Shown one piece after another: positions 1 through 8,991 of a stretch of 64,000 nucleotides of DNA. Made by a program: the position numbers and the translations under genes. The number at the start of each line of letters is the position of its first letter. Position 1 is the stretch's first letter. Where the stretch lies: the NCBI GenBank assembly GCA_021773095.1, contig JAJFKR010000027.1, forward strand, positions 111,469 through 175,468, read 5' to 3'. Below the pieces are notes generated by a model, which saw only the letters and a program-made list of their open reading frames with translations, ran no database searches and was not told where the DNA came from. This stretch comes from Woeseiaceae bacterium (GTDB lineage Bacteria; Pseudomonadota; Gammaproteobacteria; Steroidobacterales; Woeseiaceae).

Positions 1-2
1 CC

Positions 3-845
3 GAGGTATTTGTTTCCTACACTCGAAGCGGAGCGCCCCTCGTATCGTATATTTCGCGCTTCTTCAGTACCGACTCCGGTCAGACACTGAATGCAGCCAG
101 CGAAGGAGTCCTGTTGACGGTGGATCAACCGGCAAGCAATCATAACGGCGGCGACATTTCTTTCGGTCCGGACGGGTTCTTGTATGTCGGCTTCGGCGAT
201 GGTGGTGGCAGCGGCGATCCGGGCGGCAACGGGCAAAATACCAATACGCTTATGGGGGCAATAGTTCGCCTCGATGTTGAGGGCGGTTCACCGTATGCAA
301 TACCGGCGGGAAATCCGTTCGAAGCGAATGCCGTCTGTAGTGGCGGATCGGGCACCGATGATTGCCCGGAAATCTACGCCTGGGGCTTGCGAAATCCATG
401 GCGATTCAGCTTTGATGCCGTCACTGGAAAACTCTGGGCCGGCGATGTGGGGCAGGGTGATTGGGAAGAAATAGACGTAATTACCGGGGGCGGTAATTAC
501 GGATGGAATGTCCGTGAGGGTGCACATTGTTTTAGTCCCGCGAATGGCTGCGCGGACACTTTCGTAGAGCCGACCACCGAATACGACCACTCCATCGGTC
601 GTTCGGTCACTGGCGGCCATGTCTACCGAGGCGCTGTGATTTCCGACCTTGGCGGCTGGTATTTGTTTGGCGACTTTACATCCGGTCGATTGTTCGGCAT
701 TCGTGAGGACAGTGCGGCAGGAATCGCGCCCGAGATATTCGGTGAGACCGGGCTGCAAATAGTCAGTTTTGGGCACGATACAGGCGGAGAGGTCTACCTT
801 CTGAACTTTGCCGGTACCATTCATCAGGTCATAGACGCGCCATAG
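3..845 (+). CDS. PQQ-dependent sugar dehydrogenase family protein, 5' end outside window
   Basis: The reading frame is open from the left edge (codons from base 3) to a TAG at 843-845, so this is the C-terminal part of a longer protein. Seen in the sequence: a HNGG motif, FGPDG and VGFGDGGG blocks, then YAWGLRNPWR and DVGQGDWEEID. These are typical of the glucose/sorbosone dehydrogenase beta-propeller family (YliI/Asd-like), which uses PQQ to oxidise aldose sugars in the periplasm. The internal TTG at 114 is not the start, because conserved-looking sequence continues upstream. No PQQ synthesis gene is in the window. The family call is good; the substrate cannot be told. Confidence 0.85.
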   Translation, partial: EVFVSYTRSGAPLVSYISRFFSTDSGQTLNAASEGVLLTVDQPASNHNGGDISFGPDGFLYVGFGDGGGSGDPGGNGQNTNTLMGAIVRLDVEGGSPYAIPAGNPFEANAVCSGGSGTDDCPEIYAWGLRNPWRFSFDAVTGKLWAGDVGQGDWEEIDVITGGGNYGWNVREGAHCFSPANGCADTFVEPTTEYDHSIGRSVTGGHVYRGAVISDLGGWYLFGDFTSGRLFGIREDSAAGIAPEIFGETGLQIVSFGHDTGGEVYLLNFAGTIHQVIDAP

Positions 846-904
846 CGTAAAGATTGCTATAGACTGCGCTGCCAATTCCTAAATTCAGTCAACAGAGGTG
901 TGTC

Positions 905-2581
905 GTGGCAGTTAAAAGTGACATCGAAATCGCACAGGCGGCGAATGTTCGTCCAATCCAGGAAATAGCCGAGAAACTTGAAATTCCGGCAGAGGCCTTG
1001 ATCCCATACGGCCACGACAAAGCCAAGATTAGTGGCGACTTTATCAATTCCAACGGCAAAAAGAATGACGGCAAGTTGATACTCGTTACAGCGGTATCAC
1101 CAACGCCTGCCGGTGAGGGTAAAACGACAACAACGGTTGGTTTGGGCGACGCACTGAATCTCATCGGCAAGAAAGCCGTAATGTGTCTTCGCGAGCCGAG
1201 CCTCGGTCCTTGTTTTGGAATGAAAGGTGGCGCGGCCGGTGGTGGCTTCGCGCAGGTCGTGCCGATGGCGGATATTAACCTGCATTTCACCGGCGACTTT
1301 CACGCAATCGGTGCGGCGAATAATTTGCTGGCGGCACTCATCGACAACCATATGCATTGGGACAATGGTCTGAACATTGACCCGCGCCGGGTTACATGGC
1401 GTCGCGTGGTCGACATGAACGACCGTTCATTGCGTGCGGTGACGTCCGGTCTGGGCGGTTTCCACAATGGCGTGGTGCGAGAGGCGGGATTCGATATCAC
1501 GGTAGCGTCCGAGATTATGGCGATTTTTTGCCTGGCTACTGATTTGTCGGATCTCGAAACGAGACTTGGAAATATCGTTCTGGGCTACACACGAGACGAT
1601 AAGCCAGTCACCGTGCGTGAACTGGAAGCACACGGGGCAATGACCGCGTTGCTACGTGATGCGTTTCAACCGAATCTCGTACAGACAATGGAAAACAATC
1701 CGGCATTCATGCACGGCGGGCCGTTCGCAAATATCGCACATGGCTGCAACTCGGTGATTGCGACAAAGACCGCGTTGAAACTGTCAGATTACGTCGTGAC
1801 TGAGGCCGGTTTTGGTGCGGATCTGGGTGCCGAGAAATTCTTCAATATCAAGTGCCGCAAAGCCGGGCTGTCGCCGGATGCTGTTGTTCTGGTGGCGACA
1901 ATTAAAGCGCTGAAGATGCAGGGTGGAGTTGCCAAAGGTGATCTTGGCACCGAAAACGTCGCGGCCTTGCAGGATGGTTGCAAAAATCTGGAGCGGCATA
2001 TACGAAACCTCGGCAAATTCGGTGTGCCGGTGGCCGTGGCGATTAATCACTACACAGCAGACACTGACGCCGAAGTGAAAGTTGTCGAAGACTTCTGCAA
2101 GAAATATCACGTCAGGGCAATCAAGTGCACGCACTGGGCTGATGGTGGCAAAGGTACGGTCGAAATGGCAGAACACGTCGTTGAGATTTGTGACAGTGGC
2201 TCGGCACAGTTTCGAACGCTCTACGACGATGGCATGTCGCTTTGGGATAAGGCCGCCACCATCGCTCGAGAAATCTATGGTGCCGATGACATTATTGCGG
2301 ACAAGAAAGTTCGTGACCAGTTCGCGAGATTCGAGCGCGAAGGCTACTCGAAATATCCGATTTGTATGGCGAAGACTCAGTACAGTTTCTCGACAGACCC
2401 GAATTTGCTCGGTGCTCCGTCGGGGCATGTAGTACCTATCCGGGAGATACGCCTGGCGGCTGGCGCTGAATTCGTCGTTGTTGTTTGCGGTGCGATCATG
2501 ACGATGCCGGGTTTGCCTCGTGTTCCGGCCGCGAATGCTATACGCGTGAATAATGACGGGCACATCGAGGGACTGTTCTAG
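905..2581 (+). CDS. fhs: Formate--tetrahydrofolate ligase
   Basis: A 558-residue protein, normal length for this enzyme, which joins formate to tetrahydrofolate with ATP to give 10-formyl-THF for one-carbon metabolism in the cytosol. The ATP-binding loop [10 protein letters not shown] lies at residues 67-76, followed by [18 protein letters not shown] and FTGDFHAI blocks, all characteristic of the family. The start is GTG at 905, chosen because AGAGGT sits about five bases upstream and the N-terminus matches family length. The gene stands alone, 59 bp after the sugar dehydrogenase. Its TAG overlaps by two bases the stop of the convergent gene on the other strand. Confidence 0.97.
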   Translation: MAVKSDIEIAQAANVRPIQEIAEKLEIPAEALIPYGHDKAKISGDFINSNGKKNDGKLILVTAVSPTPAGEGKTTTTVGLGDALNLIGKKAVMCLREPSLGPCFGMKGGAAGGGFAQVVPMADINLHFTGDFHAIGAANNLLAALIDNHMHWDNGLNIDPRRVTWRRVVDMNDRSLRAVTSGLGGFHNGVVREAGFDITVASEIMAIFCLATDLSDLETRLGNIVLGYTRDDKPVTVRELEAHGAMTALLRDAFQPNLVQTMENNPAFMHGGPFANIAHGCNSVIATKTALKLSDYVVTEAGFGADLGAEKFFNIKCRKAGLSPDAVVLVATIKALKMQGGVAKGDLGTENVAALQDGCKNLERHIRNLGKFGVPVAVAINHYTADTDAEVKVVEDFCKKYHVRAIKCTHWADGGKGTVEMAEHVVEICDSGSAQFRTLYDDGMSLWDKAATIAREIYGADDIIADKKVRDQFARFEREGYSKYPICMAKTQYSFSTDPNLLGAPSGHVVPIREIRLAAGAEFVVVVCGAIMTMPGLPRVPAANAIRVNNDGHIEGLF

Positions 2582-2793
2582 GTCAGCGTTGCGTGGTACT
2601 TGCTTTCTGCACCGAGTTTGGTCACCAGTCGCTTCAGGCCCGCGTCGAAACGGGACAGGGCTTCAGTCAACTCATATTCACGGACATATAGCCAGCCCAT
2701 GTAGACGTGCGCCTCGTGATCAAAGCGCTCAGCTTCAATATTGCTCGCTTCGAAATCTTCGATAGTGATGTCGGGTTTGGCGAGGGCGTTCAT
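2578..2793 (-). CDS. Small hypothetical protein, probably a 3'-truncated member of a longer family
   Basis: A 71-residue product starting at ATG 2793, overlapping the upstream stop as ATGA, so translationally coupled to the RHH-like gene. The sequence has a block [16 protein letters not shown], a stretch with [11 protein letters not shown], and ends KYHATLT. From memory, related actinobacterial and proteobacterial proteins carry a similar 'H-A-D/H...AW...LRR' then 'YHETIT' arrangement but continue for roughly 60-80 more residues past this point. Here the frame stops at a TAG that overlaps the end of intact fhs, so the second half appears to be missing. It may be a decayed or shortened gene; function unknown. 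Confidence 0.6.
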   Translation of the reverse strand: MNALAKPDITIEDFEASNIEAERFDHEAHVYMGWLYVREYELTEALSRFDAGLKRLVTKLGAESKYHATLT

Positions 2794-3044
2794 GATTCGG
2801 ACTCCACCAGTTGGTGACTGTCTGATGCGGTTAGCTCGCAACCGTAAACAGTTTTCAACTGGTCAATCACCTCGCGAGTCTCCTCGGAAAAGGGTGCCTT
2901 GCCCTCGAAAGCGTGAAGAACTATACCCTCCAGAAGATCACCGAGGGTCAAATCGGTGTATTCGGCGACGGCTTTGAGGACCTTTAGCAGCGAGGACTCG
3001 ATACGGACACCGGTTTGTGTCCTTTTAATGACTGTTCCTGGCAT
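2790..3044 (-). CDS. Ribbon-helix-helix-like small DNA-binding protein (putative)
   Basis: 84 residues. The start is ATG at 3044, supported by GGAG eight bases upstream on the minus strand; the open frame goes further upstream, but that part has no coding character. The N-terminal half reads as a beta strand (TGVRIES) followed by two helices (SLLKVLKAVAEYTD and LTLGDLLEGIVLHAFEG), the outline of a ribbon-helix-helix fold. It is first in a two-gene unit and is divergent from the CadC-like regulator. Three GGTA-containing repeats at 8-bp spacing lie just upstream (3061-3082) and could be its operator. No experimentally studied homologue is recognised; the fold is inference. Confidence 0.65.
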   Translation of the reverse strand: MPGTVIKRTQTGVRIESSLLKVLKAVAEYTDLTLGDLLEGIVLHAFEGKAPFSEETREVIDQLKTVYGCELTASDSHQLVESES

Positions 3045-3060
3045 GGTTGAACTCCAGTGT

Positions 3061-3082
3061 GGTAGACAGGTAACATGGTAAC
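3061..3082. promoter_or_regulatory. Three direct repeats with 8-bp period, candidate operator
   Basis: GGTAGA (3061-3066), GGTAAC (3069-3074) and GGTAAC (3077-3082) are phased at exactly 8 bp, 17 bp upstream of the RHH-like gene's start codon and inside the divergent intergenic region shared with the CadC-like gene. RHH repressors commonly bind short tandem repeats in their own promoters. The assignment rests on position and spacing only. Confidence 0.4.
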
Positions 3083-3180
3083 AATGTACTAATAGCTGTG
3101 CAAGTGCCCAAATACAGATAAAGTCCGTGTCATTCAGCGCTACCCAAACCGTATCTGATGTCTGAAGGGGAACAGGCAGG

Positions 3181-5064
3181 ATGCCGACAGAAGAAGAACT
3201 CGAAGGCGGATTTAACCTGGGGGAGTGGGAGATCCTTCCGGGCCATGGTGAATTGCGGCGTGGCGACGAGGTCAAAAGGCCCGAGCCCAAGCAACTTGCC
3301 GTGTTGATGGCGCTTGCAAAGCGAGACACCAACCTCGTAACCAAACAAGAACTAATCGACGAAGTTTGGGACGGTCGCCCGACGGCTGATGAGCCAATTA
3401 CACGTTGTGTATCCCAGTTGCGCGGCCATCTGGATGATCGACAAACGCCACATCTATTGATTGAAACGTTGCAGCGCCGCGGTTACCGCTTGAAGCAAAG
3501 CGTCGAATTGCACAATCCCCCCGAGCCGGAGAAATCCCCGGCATCCACGGATGAACGAGGTCCGAGCCAGCGCTTGTGGAAAATTGTTGCAGCGATTCTG
3601 GCAATCGGCTTTGTCGGGATTATCGTATACGGCCGAATAGTCGACCCGCACGTGCCGGCACCTCCCGAGCGCTCGATCGGGGTATTACCCTTCGAGAACC
3701 TGAGCGGGCAGCAGGCCGACGAATACATGGTTGACGGTTTCAAGGTCGCACTGGTTCAGGCGCTGCACGGCATGGAAGATTACAACGTCAGGAATGTTCG
3801 CCAGGACTACACCGAGGAGCCGGAGGAAATAGCAAGGCAACTCGGTGTGGCAAAGATACTGATGGGGTCCCTGCAAAGGGATGGAAATTTGCTCCGATTC
3901 AGTTACGAAATATCCGCAGGTGGGCAAGTTGCTTTTACCGACAACGTCGACGGAGATGCAGACGATTTGTTCGCATTGCAGCAGGAGCTTTCCAGAGCCG
4001 TCATCGGTGACCTGGGTGACAAGTTCCTGCCCGACCTGATCAAGAGCCACCGCCCGGATAGTGCGGCCTACGATAGTTATATGCGCGGTATAGTAGCGCT
4101 CGATCATCGAGGCGACACGGGGAATCTCGAAAACGCCATCGAACTTTTCGAAAATGCGATTCGGCTGGATGAAGAATACGGTCCGTCTTATCTGGGCCTG
4201 GCGACAGTGTATGCATTACTGCCCAATTATCGTGGCGCGCCGCCTGAAGAGATGGACCGGCTTGCCCTGGAAACGATCGAAAAGGGAATGGCGGTCGACC
4301 CAACGATTGACGATGCGGCGGGTGCGATTTACGGCTACGTCTACCACAAGCGAAAACGCTGGGAGGAGTCGGAAACGGCTTTCTTGCTAGCCGTCAACGC
4401 GGACGTTGTCGATCCCAATGCATTTAACTGGTACTCACGGATGCTGGCGAGTGTAGGGCGTCTGGACGCGTCATTGGCTCAGTCGCTGGCAGGCCTTGAG
4501 ATCGAACCAAGCTCTACCTACCTTAATAGTCGGGTGGCAATGTCTTATGCCTGGGTCGGACAAGACGAAAAATCGCTTGAGTACTACGAACGTGCGAAAA
4601 CGCTTGGCTGGAGTGGATCTATTAACGCACTGGCTTACGCGTTTATTCTGATTCAGACCGGGCAGATCGAAAAAGCAGAGAATCTTGCTCTGGGAACCGT
4701 TCAGGCGATGGGTGCTTTAACAGATTGGGTGGGACCGGTTTTCGCTGCGTTCGCTGATTCGAGTAAATCGGCAGAAGGGCTTGATGCGCTCAACGCGGTT
4801 TCGGCAGTAGAGCCGATTTATCCGGTCATCGAACTAACAGTGAGAGCGATGCTGGGTGATCTGGATGGGGCAATGCGCATCGCCGAAATGCTCGAAGAGC
4901 CCGGCGAATTGTTTCAAATGGATATGCTCTTCATTCCCGAGTTGAAGGAATTGCGCAGACACCCGGATTTCATGCCGTTGATGGATAGATTGGGTATCAC
5001 CCGGTACTGGCACGCCAAGGGTTGTGCCTGGGACGGGGATCGAGTCAGTTGCCAGAGCAATTAG
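3181..5064 (+). CDS. CadC-like membrane transcriptional regulator with winged helix and TPR domains
   Basis: 627 residues. Residues about 10-105 form an OmpR/PhoB-type winged-helix DNA-binding domain (GEWEILPGHGELRRG, LIDEVWDGR, VSQLRGHLDD, IETLQRRGYRL). One hydrophobic segment at about 135-153 (VAAILAIGFVGIIVYG) crosses the inner membrane. A TolB-like/adenylate-cyclase-associated region begins at RSIGVLPFENLS, then TPR-type helical repeats run to the C-terminus. It probably senses periplasmic or membrane signals and regulates nearby genes directly, like CadC and ToxR. The start is ATG 3181 with AGGGGA upstream. It is divergent from the RHH-like pair and convergent with arfB (4-bp overlap at the stops). 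Target unknown. Confidence 0.85.
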   Translation: MPTEEELEGGFNLGEWEILPGHGELRRGDEVKRPEPKQLAVLMALAKRDTNLVTKQELIDEVWDGRPTADEPITRCVSQLRGHLDDRQTPHLLIETLQRRGYRLKQSVELHNPPEPEKSPASTDERGPSQRLWKIVAAILAIGFVGIIVYGRIVDPHVPAPPERSIGVLPFENLSGQQADEYMVDGFKVALVQALHGMEDYNVRNVRQDYTEEPEEIARQLGVAKILMGSLQRDGNLLRFSYEISAGGQVAFTDNVDGDADDLFALQQELSRAVIGDLGDKFLPDLIKSHRPDSAAYDSYMRGIVALDHRGDTGNLENAIELFENAIRLDEEYGPSYLGLATVYALLPNYRGAPPEEMDRLALETIEKGMAVDPTIDDAAGAIYGYVYHKRKRWEESETAFLLAVNADVVDPNAFNWYSRMLASVGRLDASLAQSLAGLEIEPSSTYLNSRVAMSYAWVGQDEKSLEYYERAKTLGWSGSINALAYAFILIQTGQIEKAENLALGTVQAMGALTDWVGPVFAAFADSSKSAEGLDALNAVSAVEPIYPVIELTVRAMLGDLDGAMRIAEMLEEPGELFQMDMLFIPELKELRRHPDFMPLMDRLGITRYWHAKGCAWDGDRVSCQSN

Positions 5065-5486
5065 TCATCTGAAACTTTTTGCCTTGTTCTCTTGAGTGCC
5101 GCGCGCCGATTTTTATCATCGAGCCGTCTCTGCTTTGCCTTCTTGCTCGGCTTGGTCTTAATGCGTCGCTTGCGCTCTCGAAGTGTGCCGCGCAGTAATT
5201 CGGTCAGTCGACTCAGAGCAGCCTGTCGATTCCTGTCCTGACTCCTGTGCGCCTGCGACTTGATGACAATCACGCCATCGTCGGTGATTCGATGATCCGA
5301 CAAGGCATACAGTCGTTGCTTTATCGGGTCTGGAATCGCAGAGCTATTTTGAACGTCGAAGCGCAAGTGAATCGCAGTCGCGACCTTGTTAACGTTTTGC
5401 CCACCGGCGCCCTGTGAACGGACGGCTGTCATACGAATCTCTGACATCGGGATATGAATCGTATCCGAAATATCGAGAGTGTCCAC
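5061..5486 (-). CDS. arfB: Alternative ribosome-rescue factor ArfB (peptidyl-tRNA hydrolase)
   Basis: 141 residues, the normal ArfB/YaeJ length. It releases peptides from ribosomes stalled on non-stop mRNA. The catalytic GGQ loop is at residues 28-30 within RSQGAGGQNVNK, and the protein lacks the codon-recognition domains of RF1/RF2. The C-terminal 35-40 residues are strongly basic (KRRIKTKPSKKAKQRR), as expected for the tail that enters the empty mRNA channel. Single gene, divergent from the MFS transporter with a 51-bp gap, and convergent with the CadC-like gene. Confident call. Confidence 0.94.
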   Translation of the reverse strand: MDTLDISDTIHIPMSEIRMTAVRSQGAGGQNVNKVATAIHLRFDVQNSSAIPDPIKQRLYALSDHRITDDGVIVIKSQAHRSQDRNRQAALSRLTELLRGTLRERKRRIKTKPSKKAKQRRLDDKNRRAALKRTRQKVSDD

Positions 5487-5537
5487 GTTATCTCCAATGT
5501 GTGAGAATGCGTCTCATGATCCCTATCGGCGCGCTGA

Positions 5538-6719
5538 ATGCAAGTTCGTAATCTGAGTATCCTGGTCATTTGCCAGTTGATATCGACATGCGGATCAATT
5601 GTGATTGTCATGCTCGCGGGCATTATCGGTTCCGAGTTGGCGGCCAACAAGGCATTCGCGACCTTGCCGCTGTCGATGATGGTGCTGGCGGTAGCGGCGA
5701 CCACCATTCCGGCAACCATGCTGATGAAAAAAATCGGTCGTCGCAGGGGTTGTGCATTGGCGTCAACATCTGCGGTCATCGCACTATTTCTTGCGGTGCT
5801 CGCGTTGCGCGAATCGAGCTTTCCGATATTCATCGTTGCGGTGATGTTGTTCGGCATTAACATGGCATTTACACAGCAGTACCGGTATTTCGCCGCGGAG
5901 AGCGTGGACCTTCAATATGTACCGCGTGCGATTTCTCTGGTTCTGGTCGGATCTATCGGTGCGGCATTTGTTGGCAAGGAACTCGCAACAAGAGGTCAGT
6001 ACTGGATTGCAGATACGCAATACGCCGGTACCTTGGCCGTGCTGGCTGTAATGTTTGTGATTCAGGCTCTGCTGTTCTTTGCGATGGAACCTGCCAGGGA
6101 TCACGAAGAGCTCGATAATCCACAGTCGGAGCGGCCACTTCGCGACATCGTTTTGCAACCCGTCTTCATTGTGGCAGTGCTGGGTGCGACAGCCGGATAT
6201 GGCCTGATGACACTTGTCATGACTGCGACACCTCTAAGCATGCACATCAATGACGGATATACGCTGGAACAGACGGCCACCGTGATTCAGGTACATATAC
6301 TCGGCATGTACGTGCCATCACTTTTCACAGGATTCCTTATTGAGAAATTCGGCGTCACGCGACTGATGCTGGTCGGCGCGACGGGATTGCTGGCGACGGC
6401 GATCATCGGTCTTCAAGGTCACACAGTATTGCATTACTGGTGGGCGTTGTTGATGCTCGGTATTGGTTGGAATTTTCTATTTATTGGCGGCACGACAATG
6501 CTGACCTATACCTACAGTATGGCGGAGCGATTTCGTGCTCAAGCCGTGAACGAATTTCTTGTGTTCGGTGCCTCTGCCTCGGCGTCGCTGCTTGCTGGCA
6601 CGGTCATGTATTTTTATGGGTGGAGTACGTTAATGTTGATCCCCATTCCCATACTGATTCTGATTTGTATTGCACTGATTGTCCTAAGAAGCAATCCACT
6701 TCTGCACGGTAAAGGTTAA
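5538..6719 (+). CDS. MFS transporter
   Basis: 393 residues, about twelve hydrophobic segments. The cytoplasmic loop between TM2 and TM3 carries MKKIGRRRG, a version of the MFS 'G-x-x-x-D/K-R-x-G-R-R' motif, and the central loop near residues 190-205 is charged. The length fits a 12-TM secondary transporter. Small residues are frequent in the first half, as in YfcJ/Bcr-like efflux carriers. The ATG at 5538 has no strong Shine-Dalgarno sequence. Four bases separate the stop from the downstream PLP decarboxylase start, so the two are probably co-transcribed; the substrate could be an amine or amino acid connected with that enzyme, but this is inference. Confidence 0.85.
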   Translation: MQVRNLSILVICQLISTCGSIVIVMLAGIIGSELAANKAFATLPLSMMVLAVAATTIPATMLMKKIGRRRGCALASTSAVIALFLAVLALRESSFPIFIVAVMLFGINMAFTQQYRYFAAESVDLQYVPRAISLVLVGSIGAAFVGKELATRGQYWIADTQYAGTLAVLAVMFVIQALLFFAMEPARDHEELDNPQSERPLRDIVLQPVFIVAVLGATAGYGLMTLVMTATPLSMHINDGYTLEQTATVIQVHILGMYVPSLFTGFLIEKFGVTRLMLVGATGLLATAIIGLQGHTVLHYWWALLMLGIGWNFLFIGGTTMLTYTYSMAERFRAQAVNEFLVFGASASASLLAGTVMYFYGWSTLMLIPIPILILICIALIVLRSNPLLHGKG

Positions 6720-6723
6720 GGCA

Positions 6724-8094
6724 ATGCCAGAGAATTCGAAACTTCGAAGTTTGTTAACGGATGCTGCAGAGAGGGGCGTCAGGTATCGGGAGTCCGTCGC
6801 AGACCGTCATGTTGCACCATCGGCCGAGGCGGTTACAGACGCCCGGAAGTTTGTCGAGCCAATGCCAGCCGAGGGCAGCGATGATAAAGCCGTGCTATCA
6901 ATGCTCGATGAAGTCGGCTCACCTGCGACAGTAATGATGACGGGCCCGCGTTACTTTGGTTTTGTAATAGGCGGATCGTTGCCGGTTACCGTTGCGACCA
7001 ATTGGTTAACCACGGCATGGGATCAGAACGTCGGAATGCACGAGGTTACCCCGGCGACATCGACGCTCGAACGGGTCGCGATGGACTGGATGATTGACCT
7101 GTTTGGTCTGCCAACCGCCTGTGCAGCTTCCTTCGTCACAGGTGCGACTGTCGCGAACTTCACGGCTTTGGCCGCTGCACGGAACCGGGTCTATACCAAT
7201 ATTGGATGGGATGTTGAAGCCAATGGTCTGATCGGGGCACCAGCGGTGACGGTAATCGTCTCTGCAGAAACGCATCCAACGGTAATCAAGTCTCTGGGCC
7301 TGTTAGGCCTCGGACGCAATAGAGTTGTAAGAGCAGCCGTTGATAGCCAGGGACGCATCGATATCAAGCGCTTTCCGGATATCGACGGTCCGACCATTGT
7401 TTGTACACAGGCAGGGAACCTCAATACCGGAGCATTCGATCCGGTTGGTGAGATCTGTGAGATCGCGAAGCCTGCAGGAGCCTGGGTGCACGTGGATGGC
7501 GCTTTTGGCCTTTGGGCTGCTGCATCGAAGGATCGGGAGCATCTATGCTCCGGTTTCGCCGCTGCCGACTCCTGGGCGACCGATGCCCACAAGTGGCTGA
7601 ATGTACCCTACGATAGTGGTATCGCGTTTGTCCGCGATACAGCGGCATTGAAGTCGGCCATGTCAATCACCGCTGACTACCTGATGACCGAAACCGAATT
7701 TCGCAACCCATCGGATTTCACGCCGGAATTATCGCGCCGTGCGCGCGGTGTGGATGTCTGGGCAGCGCTAAAATCGCTGGGCAGGGACGGCGTTGCGGAA
7801 ATGATCGACCGATGTTGCAGTCATGCACGGCGGTTTGCAGGGGCGTTTCGCGAAGCGGGATTCGAGGTACTCAACGATGTCGTATTGAATCAGGTTCTGG
7901 TGTCTTTTGGCGACGATATCAGGAATCGAGAAATCATCGATGAGATCCAGGAAGAGGGTACCTGCTGGTGTGGCGTAACCGTTTGGCAGGGGAAGACCGC
8001 AATGCGCATTAGTGTCTGTAACTGGTCGACGACCGAAAAGGACGTCGATCTCAGTTTGCAGGCCATGCTCGAAATAGCCAGCCGAATCAGCTGA
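6724..8094 (+). CDS. Group II pyridoxal-phosphate-dependent decarboxylase
   Basis: 456 residues. The PLP lysine is in DAHKWLNVPYDSG (Lys about 290), preceded by HVDGAFGLW, whose Asp (about 258) should contact the pyridine nitrogen. These are the fold-type I marks of the aromatic-amino-acid/glutamate/aspartate decarboxylase group. The N-terminal GPRYFGFVIGGSLP and HEVTPATSTLE blocks match this family. It should remove CO2 from an amino acid to give an amine; the substrate cannot be read from the sequence. It follows the MFS gene by four bases and may form a two-gene unit with it. The next gene is convergent, 11 bp away. Confidence 0.88.
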   Translation: MPENSKLRSLLTDAAERGVRYRESVADRHVAPSAEAVTDARKFVEPMPAEGSDDKAVLSMLDEVGSPATVMMTGPRYFGFVIGGSLPVTVATNWLTTAWDQNVGMHEVTPATSTLERVAMDWMIDLFGLPTACAASFVTGATVANFTALAAARNRVYTNIGWDVEANGLIGAPAVTVIVSAETHPTVIKSLGLLGLGRNRVVRAAVDSQGRIDIKRFPDIDGPTIVCTQAGNLNTGAFDPVGEICEIAKPAGAWVHVDGAFGLWAAASKDREHLCSGFAAADSWATDAHKWLNVPYDSGIAFVRDTAALKSAMSITADYLMTETEFRNPSDFTPELSRRARGVDVWAALKSLGRDGVAEMIDRCCSHARRFAGAFREAGFEVLNDVVLNQVLVSFGDDIRNREIIDEIQEEGTCWCGVTVWQGKTAMRISVCNWSTTEKDVDLSLQAMLEIASRIS

Positions 8095-8105
8095 CGGCAG
8101 GCAGC

Positions 8106-8777
8106 CTAAAAGTTATAAACAAAAGATAGCGAAACAACAGGCCACGCCTTGTAATCGCTAATCTCATCTTCAAGTTCGAGGCGCTCGGCTTCCAGTGCAG
8201 GAATAAGCAGTGCCTGAATTTGAGCAGGAGCGTTGTCAAGACCCGTTGCAACCAAAGAGACATCCGGTTCGCCTTGCCACAATACACCAAAGTCGAGGTT
8301 GAATCCGACTTTGCCGAATGCCTCAAAGTCATAACCAAAACCGAGATAGGGTGCGGTACTGTCGAAAGATGTGACGCTTTGAAGTGCGCCGACATCGGCT
8401 GATGAGAACGGTACGCCGCCAATATTGAAATCGGCTCCGAGCGTATCCTGACTGATCATTTGTAGTTCGTTGCCGTTGGAAAACGCTCCTGCCGTTACGC
8501 GAAACGGGCTGAGTGGGAAACGAAAATTGCCCGTCAGGTAAAAGGTATCCATCGCGAGGGTTGCGTCATAGTCAATGCCTGCTTGATTTCCGTTGATGTC
8601 GAAATCGTACTGATTGGCACCCAAACGCAAGTCCAGCCACGGAATCGGACTCCAGCGTCCCTCGACGCCAAGGCCTAATGTTCCGGCTTTTACGCCGACG
8701 CCAAAATCAGCGCTTGCGACGCCGGAAAATGCGAGGACAAGCGCCAGCAGCGTTGCCTTGGTAATTGATTTGTTCAT
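8106..8777 (-). CDS. Outer-membrane beta-barrel protein, putative
   Basis: 223 residues from ATG 8777. The first 23 residues are a Sec signal peptide ending at about VASADFG. The rest alternates hydrophobic and polar residues with many Gly/Asn/Asp turns (VEGRWSPIPWLDLRLG, YLGFGYDFEAFGKVGFNLDFG) and ends SLSFVYNF, an aromatic C-terminus as used by the BAM complex. It resembles hypothetical proteins of the OmpW/OmpA-barrel size class. A GTCAC-N4-GTGAC inverted repeat lies at 8830-8843 in its upstream region. Function unknown. It is divergent from the microcin-like gene, with 214 bp of shared upstream DNA. Confidence 0.78.
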   Translation of the reverse strand: MNKSITKATLLALVLAFSGVASADFGVGVKAGTLGLGVEGRWSPIPWLDLRLGANQYDFDINGNQAGIDYDATLAMDTFYLTGNFRFPLSPFRVTAGAFSNGNELQMISQDTLGADFNIGGVPFSSADVGALQSVTSFDSTAPYLGFGYDFEAFGKVGFNLDFGVLWQGEPDVSLVATGLDNAPAQIQALLIPALEAERLELEDEISDYKAWPVVSLSFVYNF

Positions 8778-8943
8778 GATGATTCTCTGCGTGCCCGAGC
8801 CTGATAACCAGATCCAAGGGTATACGCGTGTCACGCTGGTGACTGTGCGGCACATCACAGGCCGGCATTGAATGCTGAATTATGTCAAAAGTCGATGAAG
8901 CGCCCATTTTTGCGGGCGGCGAGTCGTGCGCAAGGCGACTAGT

Positions 8944-8972
8944 TTTACAGTTGCGCAGGACGCGCAAATAAT
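8944..8972 (+). promoter_or_regulatory. Sigma70-type promoter of the microcin-like gene
   Basis: TTTACA (8944-8949, five of six consensus bases) and AATAAT (8967-8972, five of six) are separated by exactly 17 bp. Transcription would begin near 8979, only about a dozen bases before the ATG at 8992, with AGGAG at 8981-8985 as ribosome binding site. The match is strong for this GC-rich setting; the very short leader is unusual. Confidence 0.6.
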
Positions 8973-8991
8973 TTTTCAAAAGGAGATTGAA

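Noticed and set aside
1784..2563. A 259-codon open frame antisense to fhs
   Set aside because: It lies fully inside an intact, strongly conserved gene, has an odd composition rich in Arg/His/Cys, and no family features.
2794..2841. Longer N-terminus (from 2841) for the 71-residue protein
   Set aside because: ATG 2793 overlaps the previous stop as ATGA, which is typical coupling; upstream residues do not look coding.
8830..8843. GTCAC-N4-GTGAC palindrome upstream of the outer-membrane barrel gene as a CRP or similar site
   Set aside because: Spacing and sequence do not fit CRP (TGTGA-N6-TCACA) and there is no second copy; too short to assign.
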